64,000 bases of DNA from Brevibacillus laterosporus (GTDB taxonomy: Bacteria; Bacillota; Bacilli; Brevibacillales; Brevibacillaceae). A program made the translations under genes and the position numbers. Below are positions 20,035 through 29,071 of this stretch, piece after piece; position 1 is the stretch's first letter; every line of letters starts with the position of its first letter. The notes beneath the pieces are model-generated. The model made no database searches, was not told the origin of the DNA, and saw only the letters and a list, made by a program, of their open reading frames with translations. The stretch lies in contig CP033464.1 in NCBI GenBank assembly GCA_007833815.1, forward strand, positions 1,222,501-1,286,500, in the 5' to 3' direction.

Positions 20035-20164
20035 CTCAACTAATAAGCAGGATAACGTCAGGACCATATATTGAGCTGGCATTGAAAGGTGTTATTACAT
20101 GTAAGGGTATATCTTTTTCACAAAAGGAAAATGATGAGAATAAATCCTTTTTGGAGAAGATTCG

Positions 20165-20419
20165 ATGGAAAACAATATTTTTACGGTACGCTTATGTCCA
20201 TTTGAAGGTGAATCCCTTTCGAGTTATTTAAGACGTATCTCGAAAGCAAACGGAATTAACTTCTTATCCTTTTGGAATTTCTTGAAAACTGAACGAAATC
20301 ATTACGCTCAGTATGACGATATCACCTTGTTGGATTTTTGCCCTTTAAACATAATAAACATAGAAAAACTGTCAAATACTATTCGCCGGGGCAGTGGCAG
20401 TCTAAGACATTATTTTTAA
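20165..20419 (+). pseudogene. Truncated TniQ/TnsD-family transposition protein
   Basis: 84 codons whose first ~72 resemble the start of TniQ proteins: the signature P-F-E-G-E-S-L-S-S-Y-L-R-R-I-S-K-A-N-G (residues 13-31 of this frame; TniQ consensus is P-x-x-GESLSSWLxRLAxANG). TniQ/TnsD proteins select the target site of Tn7-like and Tn5053-like elements and are 300-500 residues long, so this is an N-terminal stump; the last dozen residues do not fit the family and mark the break. TTGGAGAAG precedes the ATG. Together with the repeats after glmS it indicates a decayed Tn7-like element. Confidence 0.7.
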
Positions 20420-20912
20420 GTTCGTGGCTGCCGTTGCCTTTTTGTATTTGATCAGTCTAAATCTAATTAATCAAAACTTGATCAGTTGCTCCCTCTGAAA
20501 ATTAGTACTACGTGAGGGTTTCCAGTCTAGTACATTATTTTAATCAAACAGATAGATGCAAAGAAAGTATCAATCCCAATTAAATCATGCGAACCATAGG
20601 AGCAGGGTAGGTCACACTCCGGTCGGAACGATGCGTAAATAAGATTCTGTGAGTTTATTTGTAATACAGAATGTATATAAGGGCAAGGGAAAACAAGTGT
20701 GAATTTCGTGAATAATTAATACATTATACCTATCGAGTCTGGCTCAAGTAGGTTTGCGTACACACCCTAGAATTGATGGGACATAATAATCATTATATGT
20801 AATTCATAAAAAATACATAAAATTATTGATTGAGTATTTCCAGACTGATATGATTTAATTGTAATAGAAAATAAGTAATTTTAAAGAAATACTTTTTTGA
20901 AGAGGGCGGGAT
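20420..20912 (+). other. Non-coding AT-rich junction between TniQ stump and restriction genes
   Basis: No convincing gene. It holds a 9-base direct repeat TTGATCAGT (near 20448 and 20478). AT content rises sharply here compared with the envelope operon, which marks the left border of the restriction-modification block. No TGTCA-type repeats or transposon terminus could be found. Confidence 0.5.
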
Positions 20913-21482
20913 ATGAAGCTTGAAGATATTGTAACAGTTAAGATAGGAAGAAACTTGTCTAGAGGAAGCGAGAAAAATGATCTATCTTTAGTTGCTTATT
21001 CATACGAGGACTTAATAAATGATTTAGATGGCTCATTTTTAGACTCACAAGCTAGCTCTTATACTGGAAATCCAAATCATAAAGAAGGCTATTTAAGCAG
21101 TGCTGGAGACGTTGTTTTCAGCTTTGTTAGTTCCAAAGCCGGAATAGTAAGTGACTCAAACCAAGGAAAGATCATTAGCCAAAACTTTGCTAAACTCATT
21201 ATTGAGCATGATCAATTGGATAGCAGCTATTTATGCTATGCATTGAATGAATCATATTCAATGAAAAAGCAAATGGCAATTTCCATGCAAGGAAGTACTG
21301 TGCCAAAATTAACCCCAGCGATACTAAAAGAGTTGGAAATCAAGTTACCAAGTATTGAGAAACAACGGACGATTGGAAAAGCTTATTTCTTTTTGAGAAA
21401 GCGTCAAGCTTTGGCAAAGAAACAAGCAGAACTTGAAAGGCAACTTTATTTAGAAGTATTGAAGCAATTAGACCAACAATAG
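20913..21482 (+). CDS. Type I restriction specificity subunit, single target-recognition domain (half-size HsdS)
   Basis: 189 residues, under half the usual HsdS length. It contains one target-recognition domain ending in the typical GSTVPKLTPAILKELEIKLP segment (about 132-151), followed by one conserved coiled-coil region (EKQRTIGKAYFFLRKRQALAKKQAELERQ). It lies 19 bases before hsdM with a ribosome site AGAGGGCGG. A half-subunit can work as a homodimer, or may be a silent spare for recombination with the full hsdS downstream. It is unlike either half of that gene. Confidence 0.83.
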   Translation: MKLEDIVTVKIGRNLSRGSEKNDLSLVAYSYEDLINDLDGSFLDSQASSYTGNPNHKEGYLSSAGDVVFSFVSSKAGIVSDSNQGKIISQNFAKLIIEHDQLDSSYLCYALNESYSMKKQMAISMQGSTVPKLTPAILKELEIKLPSIEKQRTIGKAYFFLRKRQALAKKQAELERQLYLEVLKQLDQQ

Positions 21483-21501
21483 AAAAAGTGAGGAACGCAA
21501 C

Positions 21502-23094
21502 ATGGCTGAATTAAACGCAAAATTATTTAGTGCCGCAGACAACTTACGAAGCAAAATGGATGCATCAGAATACAAAAACTACTTATTAGGATTGATCTTT
21601 TACAAGTATTTATCTGATAAGTTATTAGAAAAAGTAGTTGAAATAGCAGATGAATCATTAGAAGAATACAACACACAAGAGAAACAAACTCAATTGTATA
21701 GAAATTTATTAGCAGATAAAGAGATAAAAAATGACTTGATTGAAACTTTAGTGGATACATTAAATTATGATATTGAACCAGAGTATTTATTTAATATATT
21801 AGCCAATCAAGCCAAACAAAACACGTTTCAGTTGAATGACTTAAATAAAGCCTTTATCGATTTGTCTACCAAATATGATCAATTTAACGGATTGTTTGAT
21901 GATGTGGATTTGAAATCAAAAAAATTGGGATCAGATGATCAACAGCGGAATATTACCATTACAGAAGTCCTGAAGAAACTAAATGATATCGATGTAATTG
22001 GACATAACGGCGATGTCATTGGGGATGCCTATGAATTCCTAATTGGTCAATTTGCCTCAGAAGCTGGTAAGAAGGCTGGAGAATTTTATACACCTCATGA
22101 AGTTTCTGACATGATGGCTCGTATTGCTGCAATCGGTCAAGAAGACAAAAAATTGTTTAGCGTATTTGACCCAACGATGGGCTCAGGTTCCTTAATGTTG
22201 AATATCCGAAACTATATTAAGCATCCAGATAGTGTAAAGTATCATGGGCAAGAACTAAATACTACGACCTATAATCTAGCAAAGATGAACTTGATTTTGC
22301 ATGATGTTAATAAAGAAGATATGCGTTTACGCAATGGGGATACATTGAACAAAGATTGGCCGACAGATGAGCCTTATACCTTTGATGCTGTCCTTATGAA
22401 TCCACCCTACTCTGCAAAATGGTCCGCAGATGATACATTCTTAGATGATTCGCGCTTCAATCGTTACGGGAAGTTAGCGCCACAATCAAAAGCAGACTTT
22501 GCTTTTCTTTTACATGGGTTCTATCATTTGAAAGATTTGGGAACAATGGCTATCGTCTTACCGCATGGGGTACTGTTCCGTGGAGCTGCAGAAGGTGTGA
22601 TTCGGAAGAAATTATTAGAAGATGGCAGTATTGACGCCGTCATTGGTATGCCAGCAAACTTATTCTTTGGGACATCGATTCCAACAACAGTCATCATCTT
22701 GAAGAAAAATCGTAGCACTCGTGATGTGTTATTTATTGATGCAAGTAAGGAGTTTATTAAAGAAAAGAACCAAAATAAACTTTCCAAAGATAATATTGAT
22801 AAGATTGTCGAAACATATAAGAAGCGCGAAAATGTGGAGAAATATGCCCATGTAGCTTCCTTTGATGAAATCAAAGAGAATGATTTCAATCTGAACATCC
22901 CTCGATACGTAGATACCTTTGAAGAAGAAGCGCCTGTTGATATGGCATCAGTTGGCTCAACTATTAAAGACATTCGAAAAGAAAAAGCAGAACTAGAATC
23001 TAGTCTATTTGACATGATTTCTTCGCTACACTTTGATGAAGAAAACGCAGAATGGATCAAGGGTGCATTAGAGGTGTTTAATCGTGAAAAATAA
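21502..23094 (+). CDS. hsdM: Type I restriction-modification DNA methyltransferase subunit
   Basis: 530-residue N6-adenine methyltransferase subunit. An N-terminal helical HsdM domain (about 5-130) precedes the methyltransferase domain with the SAM-binding motif FDPTMGSGSLML (motif I) and catalytic NPPY (LMNPPYSAKW, motif IV, about 298-301). With HsdS it methylates the target site, and with HsdR it forms the restriction complex. Its end overlaps hsdS by 11 bases. Confidence 0.95.
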   Translation: MAELNAKLFSAADNLRSKMDASEYKNYLLGLIFYKYLSDKLLEKVVEIADESLEEYNTQEKQTQLYRNLLADKEIKNDLIETLVDTLNYDIEPEYLFNILANQAKQNTFQLNDLNKAFIDLSTKYDQFNGLFDDVDLKSKKLGSDDQQRNITITEVLKKLNDIDVIGHNGDVIGDAYEFLIGQFASEAGKKAGEFYTPHEVSDMMARIAAIGQEDKKLFSVFDPTMGSGSLMLNIRNYIKHPDSVKYHGQELNTTTYNLAKMNLILHDVNKEDMRLRNGDTLNKDWPTDEPYTFDAVLMNPPYSAKWSADDTFLDDSRFNRYGKLAPQSKADFAFLLHGFYHLKDLGTMAIVLPHGVLFRGAAEGVIRKKLLEDGSIDAVIGMPANLFFGTSIPTTVIILKKNRSTRDVLFIDASKEFIKEKNQNKLSKDNIDKIVETYKKRENVEKYAHVASFDEIKENDFNLNIPRYVDTFEEEAPVDMASVGSTIKDIRKEKAELESSLFDMISSLHFDEENAEWIKGALEVFNREK

Positions 23095-24316
23095 CCATAA
23101 ACCAGAAATTCGATTTCCTGGATATACTGGAGATTGGGAACAGCGTAAGTTGGGAGATTTAGCAGATTTCTCTAAAGGTAATGGATATTCAAAAAGTGAT
23201 TTGACTGATGAAGGTAAACCAGTAATTTTGTATGGGCGATTATATACAAAGTATGAAACCGTTATTGAATCTATAGATACATTTACTATAGAAAAAGAAA
23301 AATCTGTAATAAGTAAAGGCAATGAAGTAATCGTTCCAGCTTCAGGAGAAACTTCTGAAGACATTTCAAGAGCATCAGCTGTTAGTAAACCAGGAATAAT
23401 TTTGGGTGGAGATTTAAATATTGTACGACCAAGTAATGAGATTGACCCAGTATTCTTAGCCCTGACTATCTCGAATGGTAAACAGCAAAAAGAATTAAGC
23501 AAGCGAGCTCAAGGGAAATCTGTTGTTCACCTGCATAATTCAGATTTAAAAGAAGTTAATCTGCTTTTTCCGAAAAAAGAAGAACAAACTAAAATCGGTA
23601 ATTTCTTTAAGAAGCTCGATGAGACTATCGCTCTTCATCAGCAAGAACTAACCACCTTCAAACAAACAAAACAGGGATTCTTGCAAAAAATGTTTCCAAA
23701 AGAAGGGGAGTCCGTGCCGGAGGTTCGATTCCTAGGATTTACCGGAGATTGGGAACAGCGTAAGTTGGGGGAGTTAGCAGATTTCTCAAAAGGTAATGGA
23801 TACTCAAAAAGTGATTTGACTGATAAAGGTAAACCAATAATTTTGTATGGGCGATTATATACAAAATATGAAACCGTTATAGATTCTGTTGATACATTTA
23901 CTATAGAGAAAGAGAAATCCGTATTAAGCAAGGGCAATGAAGTGATCATTCCATCTTCTGGAGAGACTTCTGAAGATATTTCAAGAGCATCAGTTGTTAG
24001 TAGACCTGGAATTATTTTAGGTGGTGATTTAAATATCGTACATCCAATTATTGATATTGACCCGGTGTTCCTAGCGGTTACCATCTCAAATGGTAAACAG
24101 CAGAAAGAATTAAGTAGACGAGCACAAGGTAAATCTGTTGTTCACCTGTATAATTCAGATTTAAAAGAAGTGAATTTATTTTTTCCAAAAAAAGATGAGC
24201 AAGTCAAAATCGGCAGTTTTTTTAAACAACTAGACGGCATTATCGCTCTCCATCAACGTGAATTAGATGCCTTAAAAGAAACGAAAAAAGCATTCCTACA
24301 AAAGATGTTTGTCTAA
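23084..24316 (+). CDS. hsdS: Type I restriction specificity subunit with two near-identical recognition halves
   Basis: 410 residues. Normally HsdS has two different target-recognition domains joined by conserved helices; here residues about 10-214 and 215-410 are near copies, each starting RF-x-G-x-TGDWEQRKLG and ending in a helix with FLQKMF. The second half is displaced by exactly 615 bases (205 codons). Such a protein should recognise two equal half-sites in inverted orientation, a hyphenated palindrome. GTG start at 23084 with GAGGTG upstream, overlapping hsdM, which couples translation. Confidence 0.93.
   Translation: MKNNHKPEIRFPGYTGDWEQRKLGDLADFSKGNGYSKSDLTDEGKPVILYGRLYTKYETVIESIDTFTIEKEKSVISKGNEVIVPASGETSEDISRASAVSKPGIILGGDLNIVRPSNEIDPVFLALTISNGKQQKELSKRAQGKSVVHLHNSDLKEVNLLFPKKEEQTKIGNFFKKLDETIALHQQELTTFKQTKQGFLQKMFPKEGESVPEVRFLGFTGDWEQRKLGELADFSKGNGYSKSDLTDKGKPIILYGRLYTKYETVIDSVDTFTIEKEKSVLSKGNEVIIPSSGETSEDISRASVVSRPGIILGGDLNIVHPIIDIDPVFLAVTISNGKQQKELSRRAQGKSVVHLYNSDLKEVNLFFPKKDEQVKIGSFFKQLDGIIALHQRELDALKETKKAFLQKMFV
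23111..24316 (+). repeat. 615-bp tandem direct duplication inside hsdS
   Basis: Copy A 23111-23725 and copy B 23726-24316 align end to end in frame. Long runs are identical in DNA, for example around 23129 and 23744 (GGAGATTGGGAACAGCGTAA), while scattered silent and conservative changes show the duplication is not brand new. Confidence 0.9.
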
Positions 24317-24338
24317 GCAATAGAAGTGAGGGAGAAAC

Positions 24339-27300
24339 ATGACAAAAATACCGCATAATGATGAAGCTGAAGTAGAACGTCGACTGATTGAAGTGCTAGG
24401 AGAAGGACATAATCAATGGAATTATCGTCCAGATTTAAAATCAGAAGAAGACCTATGGAAGAATTTGCGTCAAAAAATTACACAAAATAACTTATCAGAA
24501 ATTGGAGATCATCCAATTTCTGATAAAGAATTTGACACCATTAAAACAGAATTACTATCAAAAACAAAGACACCCTTTGATGCGGCTAGATGGCTCAAAG
24601 GGGAGAATGGAATTGCTCGTATTACGATTGAACGTGAAGATGTATCTTTAGGTTCGATGTCTTTAGTGTTGTATTCCAATCAAGACATTGGTGGCGGAAT
24701 CTCTACATATGAAGTCGTTCATCAGATTGCGAAACAAAAGGCAAAAGTTGATGATCGTGATCGCCGATTTGACGTGACACTCTTAATCAATGGGTTGCCA
24801 ATTGTTCAAATTGAATTGAAGCAAGTCAGTGCCAAAGATGGCGTATTCCAAGCCTATAATCAAATTAAGAAATACGCAGAAGAAGGGTTGTTTAGAAATA
24901 ATATCTTTTCTACTCTTCAAATATTTGTCATTTCCAACGAACAAACGACTCGCTATTTTGCCAATGCGTTGCCAAAAGACATACATAAGAAATTTGTCTT
25001 TAGTTGGCGGACAACGGACAATCGAAAAGTAGAAAATCTCTATGAATTTGTGAAACAGGTCTTAAATATTCCAGATGCACATCGCTTGATTGCCAATTAT
25101 ACGATCGTTAGCGAGGATCAAGACAACAAAACCTTAATGGTATTGCACCCTTATCAAATTCATGCGATTGAAGCCTTGTTTACATCTGCCATGAAACATG
25201 AATCTGGACATGTGTGGCATGCGACCGGTTCAGGAAAAACGTTGACAAGTTTTGTCTCTACGAAATTATTAGCTCGCAAACCAGGTGTAGATCGTACCAT
25301 TATGCTTATTGACCGAAAAGACTTGGATAATCAAACGACGAAAGAATTCACCAAATTTGCTTCCGAGTTTAATACCGGTATTTCTTCTGATAATGCCAAG
25401 TCTAATAGCTTGATTGTCGGAACCGAAAGTGCGAAAGAGCTGAGTAATACTCTACTATCTGATACCAATTCCAATACAGTGATTATTACCACTCGCCAAA
25501 AATTAGAAGCTGCCTTGCGTTATGCTCAAAGACAAGAAGAACAAAAAGGCACCCAACGTTTTAAGAAACTACTAGGGCAACATATTGTCTTTGTCGTAGA
25601 TGAATGCCATCGTGCGTTAAGTGCAGAAGGAATGAAAGAGATTAAGGGTTTTTTTCAAAATTCTACATGGTTTGGTTTTACAGGTACGCCGATATTTAAT
25701 GAAAATAAAAAACAAGCTAAAGGCCAATTAGCTCGCACCACTCGTGATCAATATGGAGAAGTTTTGCACACTTATACTATTAAAAATGCATTGGATGATG
25801 GGGCTGTTTTAGGGTTCCAAGTAGAGCATGAAGATACGATTGAACCCACATCATTAAATAATTATATTTTTAATCAACTTCGTCTAAATGAAAAATACGC
25901 CAATTTTAGTAATGATGAAATTAACGATATGATCGATCAAATGGATGGAATAGAGAAGGAAGCATATCTTGAACCATCTACTTTCGAAAGTGATGATCAT
26001 ATTCAAAAAGTCATTCATAAGATTTTTCGACCAGATAATGCCTATATCAAATTTGACTTCCAAAACGGTCGCCCGCAAAAGTCTGCCATCTTAACAACAA
26101 GTTCCATTGATATGGCGAAACGCTACTATCAGGCAATCAAGGAAATGACCAAAGATCCAGAATGGTTGACGAAAGAATTTGCTGGACATCCAATCCGAAC
26201 AGGGCGTACGATTGAAGATCCGGACTTCCCTCGGATTGCCGTCACCTATTCGATACAAGAAAACGAAGATAATTCCAAAAAAATTCAAGATGAAATGAAA
26301 GAAATTATTAAGGACTATAACGATTATTATAATACAGCTTGGTCGATAGAAGATATTGAACGATATAATGGTGATATTAACAATCGTTTAGCTCGTAAGA
26401 AAGCAGAATTCAAAGAATTTGGGAAACAAATTGACCTTGTTATTGTTGTGGATCGCTTATTAACTGGATTCGATGCACCCACGATTCAAACGTTATTTGT
26501 GGATCGAAATTTAACTTATGCCAATTTGATCCAAGCTTTTTCTCGGACCAATCGTACCTATCCTGGAAAGACAAAAGGATTAATTGTAACATTCCGAAAA
26601 CCTTCGACAATGGAACAGAATGTAGAAGATGCGACGAAGTTATATTCTCAAGCACAAGAGGAATCTAATCTTGTTTATCCAACTTATGATGAATCGAGGA
26701 AACGCTTCCAAAAGGCTCACAAAACATTGAAAAAACTGGTACCAAATTCAACCGACATTGACGAGCACTCTCCACTTGAAACTCGGATTGAATTTGTGAA
26801 AGCTTTTCAGGAGTTAAATAATGCCTACGAAGCTTTAGTTACGTATGATGATTATAACGATGAAATGGATAAATCAAAAGCACTCCAAGAACAGGTAAAG
26901 ACCTTAGAAGAATATATTGGCGTGTACAACACGGTTAAGGGATCGCTAGTCGATGAAAGGGACGGTGATAGACCAGGAGGACCAGATTTCTCAGACATTG
27001 AATTCTATGGAGAAAATGCGATTAAGATCTATGATATTGACTCAACCTATATTGACCGATTATTAGAAACGTACTCAGCAAATAATCAGAATATCCGTGA
27101 CGAGATCGAAAAAGTACTTCAAAAACTGAAAAAATCAGAAATTGTTAAAGAGGTATACCGTGCGATTTTAAACGCCATTGATGCCAAAGAAATAAATTCA
27201 GAGGAAGATACTTTTGTAGTGAAACGACGTTTCTTCACCGAGTCCTATAATAAAGCGATTGGAGAATTTGCGAAAGCTTGGTTTGTGGATGAAGGAGAGC

Positions 27301-27500
27301 TGCATTCATCTGCTGTTCAATATGTAATAGGATCAGAGCCTATTCCAAATATCGGGGGAATTATTGACAGTAAGCAATTTGATAAGTTTAAAGCCGTACA
27401 TCCAGATGCAAAACCGTTAAAATATGGACCAGAAATGAAGCGTCAGTGGAGAAAGACGTTAGATGAAGTCATTGTACCTTTGAAGGATGAGTTGAGATAA
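24339..27500 (+). CDS. hsdR: Type I restriction endonuclease/translocase subunit
   Basis: 1053 residues, the usual size. The N-terminal PD-(D/E)xK nuclease domain shows D-x-T-L-L-I-N-G-L-P-I-V-Q-I-E-L-K (about 146-162). The SF2 helicase motor follows with Walker A ATGSGKT (about 293-299), Walker B DECHRA (about 420-425), motif III FTGTP and motif VI AFSRTNR, then the C-terminal helical domain that docks on HsdM. Cuts DNA lacking the HsdM mark after translocation. Start ATG follows GTGAGGGAG, 22 bases after hsdS, so hsdS'-hsdM-hsdS-hsdR are one operon. Confidence 0.95.
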   Translation: MTKIPHNDEAEVERRLIEVLGEGHNQWNYRPDLKSEEDLWKNLRQKITQNNLSEIGDHPISDKEFDTIKTELLSKTKTPFDAARWLKGENGIARITIEREDVSLGSMSLVLYSNQDIGGGISTYEVVHQIAKQKAKVDDRDRRFDVTLLINGLPIVQIELKQVSAKDGVFQAYNQIKKYAEEGLFRNNIFSTLQIFVISNEQTTRYFANALPKDIHKKFVFSWRTTDNRKVENLYEFVKQVLNIPDAHRLIANYTIVSEDQDNKTLMVLHPYQIHAIEALFTSAMKHESGHVWHATGSGKTLTSFVSTKLLARKPGVDRTIMLIDRKDLDNQTTKEFTKFASEFNTGISSDNAKSNSLIVGTESAKELSNTLLSDTNSNTVIITTRQKLEAALRYAQRQEEQKGTQRFKKLLGQHIVFVVDECHRALSAEGMKEIKGFFQNSTWFGFTGTPIFNENKKQAKGQLARTTRDQYGEVLHTYTIKNALDDGAVLGFQVEHEDTIEPTSLNNYIFNQLRLNEKYANFSNDEINDMIDQMDGIEKEAYLEPSTFESDDHIQKVIHKIFRPDNAYIKFDFQNGRPQKSAILTTSSIDMAKRYYQAIKEMTKDPEWLTKEFAGHPIRTGRTIEDPDFPRIAVTYSIQENEDNSKKIQDEMKEIIKDYNDYYNTAWSIEDIERYNGDINNRLARKKAEFKEFGKQIDLVIVVDRLLTGFDAPTIQTLFVDRNLTYANLIQAFSRTNRTYPGKTKGLIVTFRKPSTMEQNVEDATKLYSQAQEESNLVYPTYDESRKRFQKAHKTLKKLVPNSTDIDEHSPLETRIEFVKAFQELNNAYEALVTYDDYNDEMDKSKALQEQVKTLEEYIGVYNTVKGSLVDERDGDRPGGPDFSDIEFYGENAIKIYDIDSTYIDRLLETYSANNQNIRDEIEKVLQKLKKSEIVKEVYRAILNAIDAKEINSEEDTFVVKRRFFTESYNKAIGEFAKAWFVDEGELHSSAVQYVIGSEPIPNIGGIIDSKQFDKFKAVHPDAKPLKYGPEMKRQWRKTLDEVIVPLKDELR

Positions 27501-27511
27501 AATCGTCTTGC

Positions 27512-27737
27512 AATTAATGTTTTTCTTTAAAAGGGGTCATACTCGCAGGAATGCTTGACTTGGCCGCCAACGATCTGAACTACACTTACAAGGGAACAAC
27601 GAAAGCGATTACTGCATTTGCTAATACACCAAATTACAATTGATGAAGATCGTAAAATAGAAAGCATTCAACTAAAGCTAAATAATGAAATACTTGAAGA
27701 ATTACAATTAGGAACAGGAGACTTGTCTACGGACTAA
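27512..27737 (+). pseudogene. Short coding remnants between hsdR and mrr
   Basis: Two short open stretches in different frames overlap here: one reads through LAGMLDLAANDLNYTYKG and stops at 27643; another (27630-27737) reads ITIDEDRKIESIQLKLNNE and stops just before ACTAATCTTC. Both look like protein sequence and are too short to be whole genes. I do not recognise the parent; the second could be the tail of a recombinase. No terminator for hsdR is evident. Confidence 0.3.
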
Positions 27738-27824
27738 TCTTCTGTTCCCTTTTCTGTTTTGGTGGCAATATAATTACTAATTTTTTGTTATATTGATTAT
27801 AGAAAATAGAATGGGGGAAACAGT

Positions 27825-28736
27825 ATGGCTGTTCCGGGTTATCAAGATTTTATGTATCCATTTCTTAAGCAGTTAGAAGATGGTAAAGAGTATAGATTAC
27901 AGGATTTATATGTGTTGCTAGCAAATCATTTTAATTTAACAGACGAAGATATTGCAGAGAAACTCCCAAGTGGTAAGCAAACTCTATTAGTTAATCGAAT
28001 TGGATGGGCTAGAACTTATTTAAATAAAGCAGGGTTAATTAAGATAGTGAGAAGAGCAGTATTTAAAATTACTGAAGAAGGGTTAAAAATAATTAAAGAT
28101 CCAGCTTTGACACGAATTGATAGAAAGTTTTTGACTAAGTATGAGAGCTTCAATGAGTTTATTAAAAATACATCATCTGATAAGAAAACACCTGAAGTAT
28201 CAATCGATGGGGAACAAACTCCGCTCGAATTAATTGATTACAACTATAATGTATTGAAAAATGAGCTTCAAGAATTGATATTAGAAAAAATTCTAGAATG
28301 TTCTCCAGCCTTTTTTGAACGTTTGATTGTCGATTTGATTGTAGCTATGGGCTATGGTGGGTCAGTAAATGATGCTGGAAGAGCAATTGGTAAAACAGGC
28401 GATGAAGGAATAGATGGAATCATTAAAGAGGATGTATTAGGTTTAGATATGATCTATTTACAAGCGAAACGCTGGAAAGTTGATTCAACTGTATCAAGAC
28501 CTGCTATTCAAGGATTTGTAGGTAGTTTAGTTGGAAAGAAAGCTTCGAAAGGAATCTTCATTACGACAGCTAAATTTTCTAAAGAAGCTAGGATCTATGC
28601 TGAGTCAATTGATAAAAGAGTAATTCTAATTGATGGACAAGAACTAACTAATTTGATGTTTAAGTATAATGTAGGGGTATCTGATGAAGAAGTTTATACT
28701 ACTAAGAAGATTGATTTGGACTTCTTTGAAGAGTAA
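27825..28736 (+). CDS. mrr: Mrr-type restriction endonuclease (type IV-like)
   Basis: 303 residues. N-terminal Mrr winged-helix domain (about 3-95, MYPFLKQLEDGKEYRLQD) and C-terminal Mrr_cat nuclease domain (about 160-285) with the PD-(D/E)xK pattern: Glu in FERLIVDLI, Asp in GDEGIDGII (D193 and D197 region) and QAK (213-215). Homologues cut modified DNA. ATG follows GGGGGAAAC. Next to the type I system it forms a small DNA-defence block, AT-rich compared with the flanking core genes. Confidence 0.9.
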   Translation: MAVPGYQDFMYPFLKQLEDGKEYRLQDLYVLLANHFNLTDEDIAEKLPSGKQTLLVNRIGWARTYLNKAGLIKIVRRAVFKITEEGLKIIKDPALTRIDRKFLTKYESFNEFIKNTSSDKKTPEVSIDGEQTPLELIDYNYNVLKNELQELILEKILECSPAFFERLIVDLIVAMGYGGSVNDAGRAIGKTGDEGIDGIIKEDVLGLDMIYLQAKRWKVDSTVSRPAIQGFVGSLVGKKASKGIFITTAKFSKEARIYAESIDKRVILIDGQELTNLMFKYNVGVSDEEVYTTKKIDLDFFEE

Positions 28737-28873
28737 AAACCTTATTTGGATATATTACGGAGAACCGTATCATAAGTAACGGTATGTGCTGTAATACAAG
28801 GCAACTGTTCTAAAAAGTTAGTTGTATAAAAGGAGTGTGGAATAATTCATTTAATAAAGCCCGCAATATATCA

Positions 28874-28940
28874 TGATAAGCTCCCCTTAAAGTAGACAGG
28901 TGAAATAATAAAAACCTGTTGCTCTAAGGGGAGCTTATCA
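28874..28940. repeat. 67-bp near-perfect palindrome
   Basis: TGATAAGCTCCCCTTA (28874-28889) is repeated in perfect inversion at 28925-28940, and an inner pair ACAGG / CCTGT extends the stem with few mismatches around an A/T-rich loop. It could be a solo miniature transposable element or an ends-only insertion-sequence relic; it lies in a 335-base stretch that otherwise shows no gene between mrr and the convergent MFS gene, so it may also act as a two-way terminator. Confidence 0.7.
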
Positions 28941-29071
28941 ATAGTTCATGTGGTCTTAATTTTAGTTTTACAAAAAGTGAACTCCTTATTGAGAATTTTT
29001 TTGTAATAAAATACCCATTCATTTTGGATACCATCCATTATTTAAGGTGATACCCCCAGGTATAAGTATAT

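Noticed and set aside
23638-24084. Minus-strand frames within hsdS
   Set aside because: Antisense shadows; the same shadow occurs twice because the gene is duplicated.
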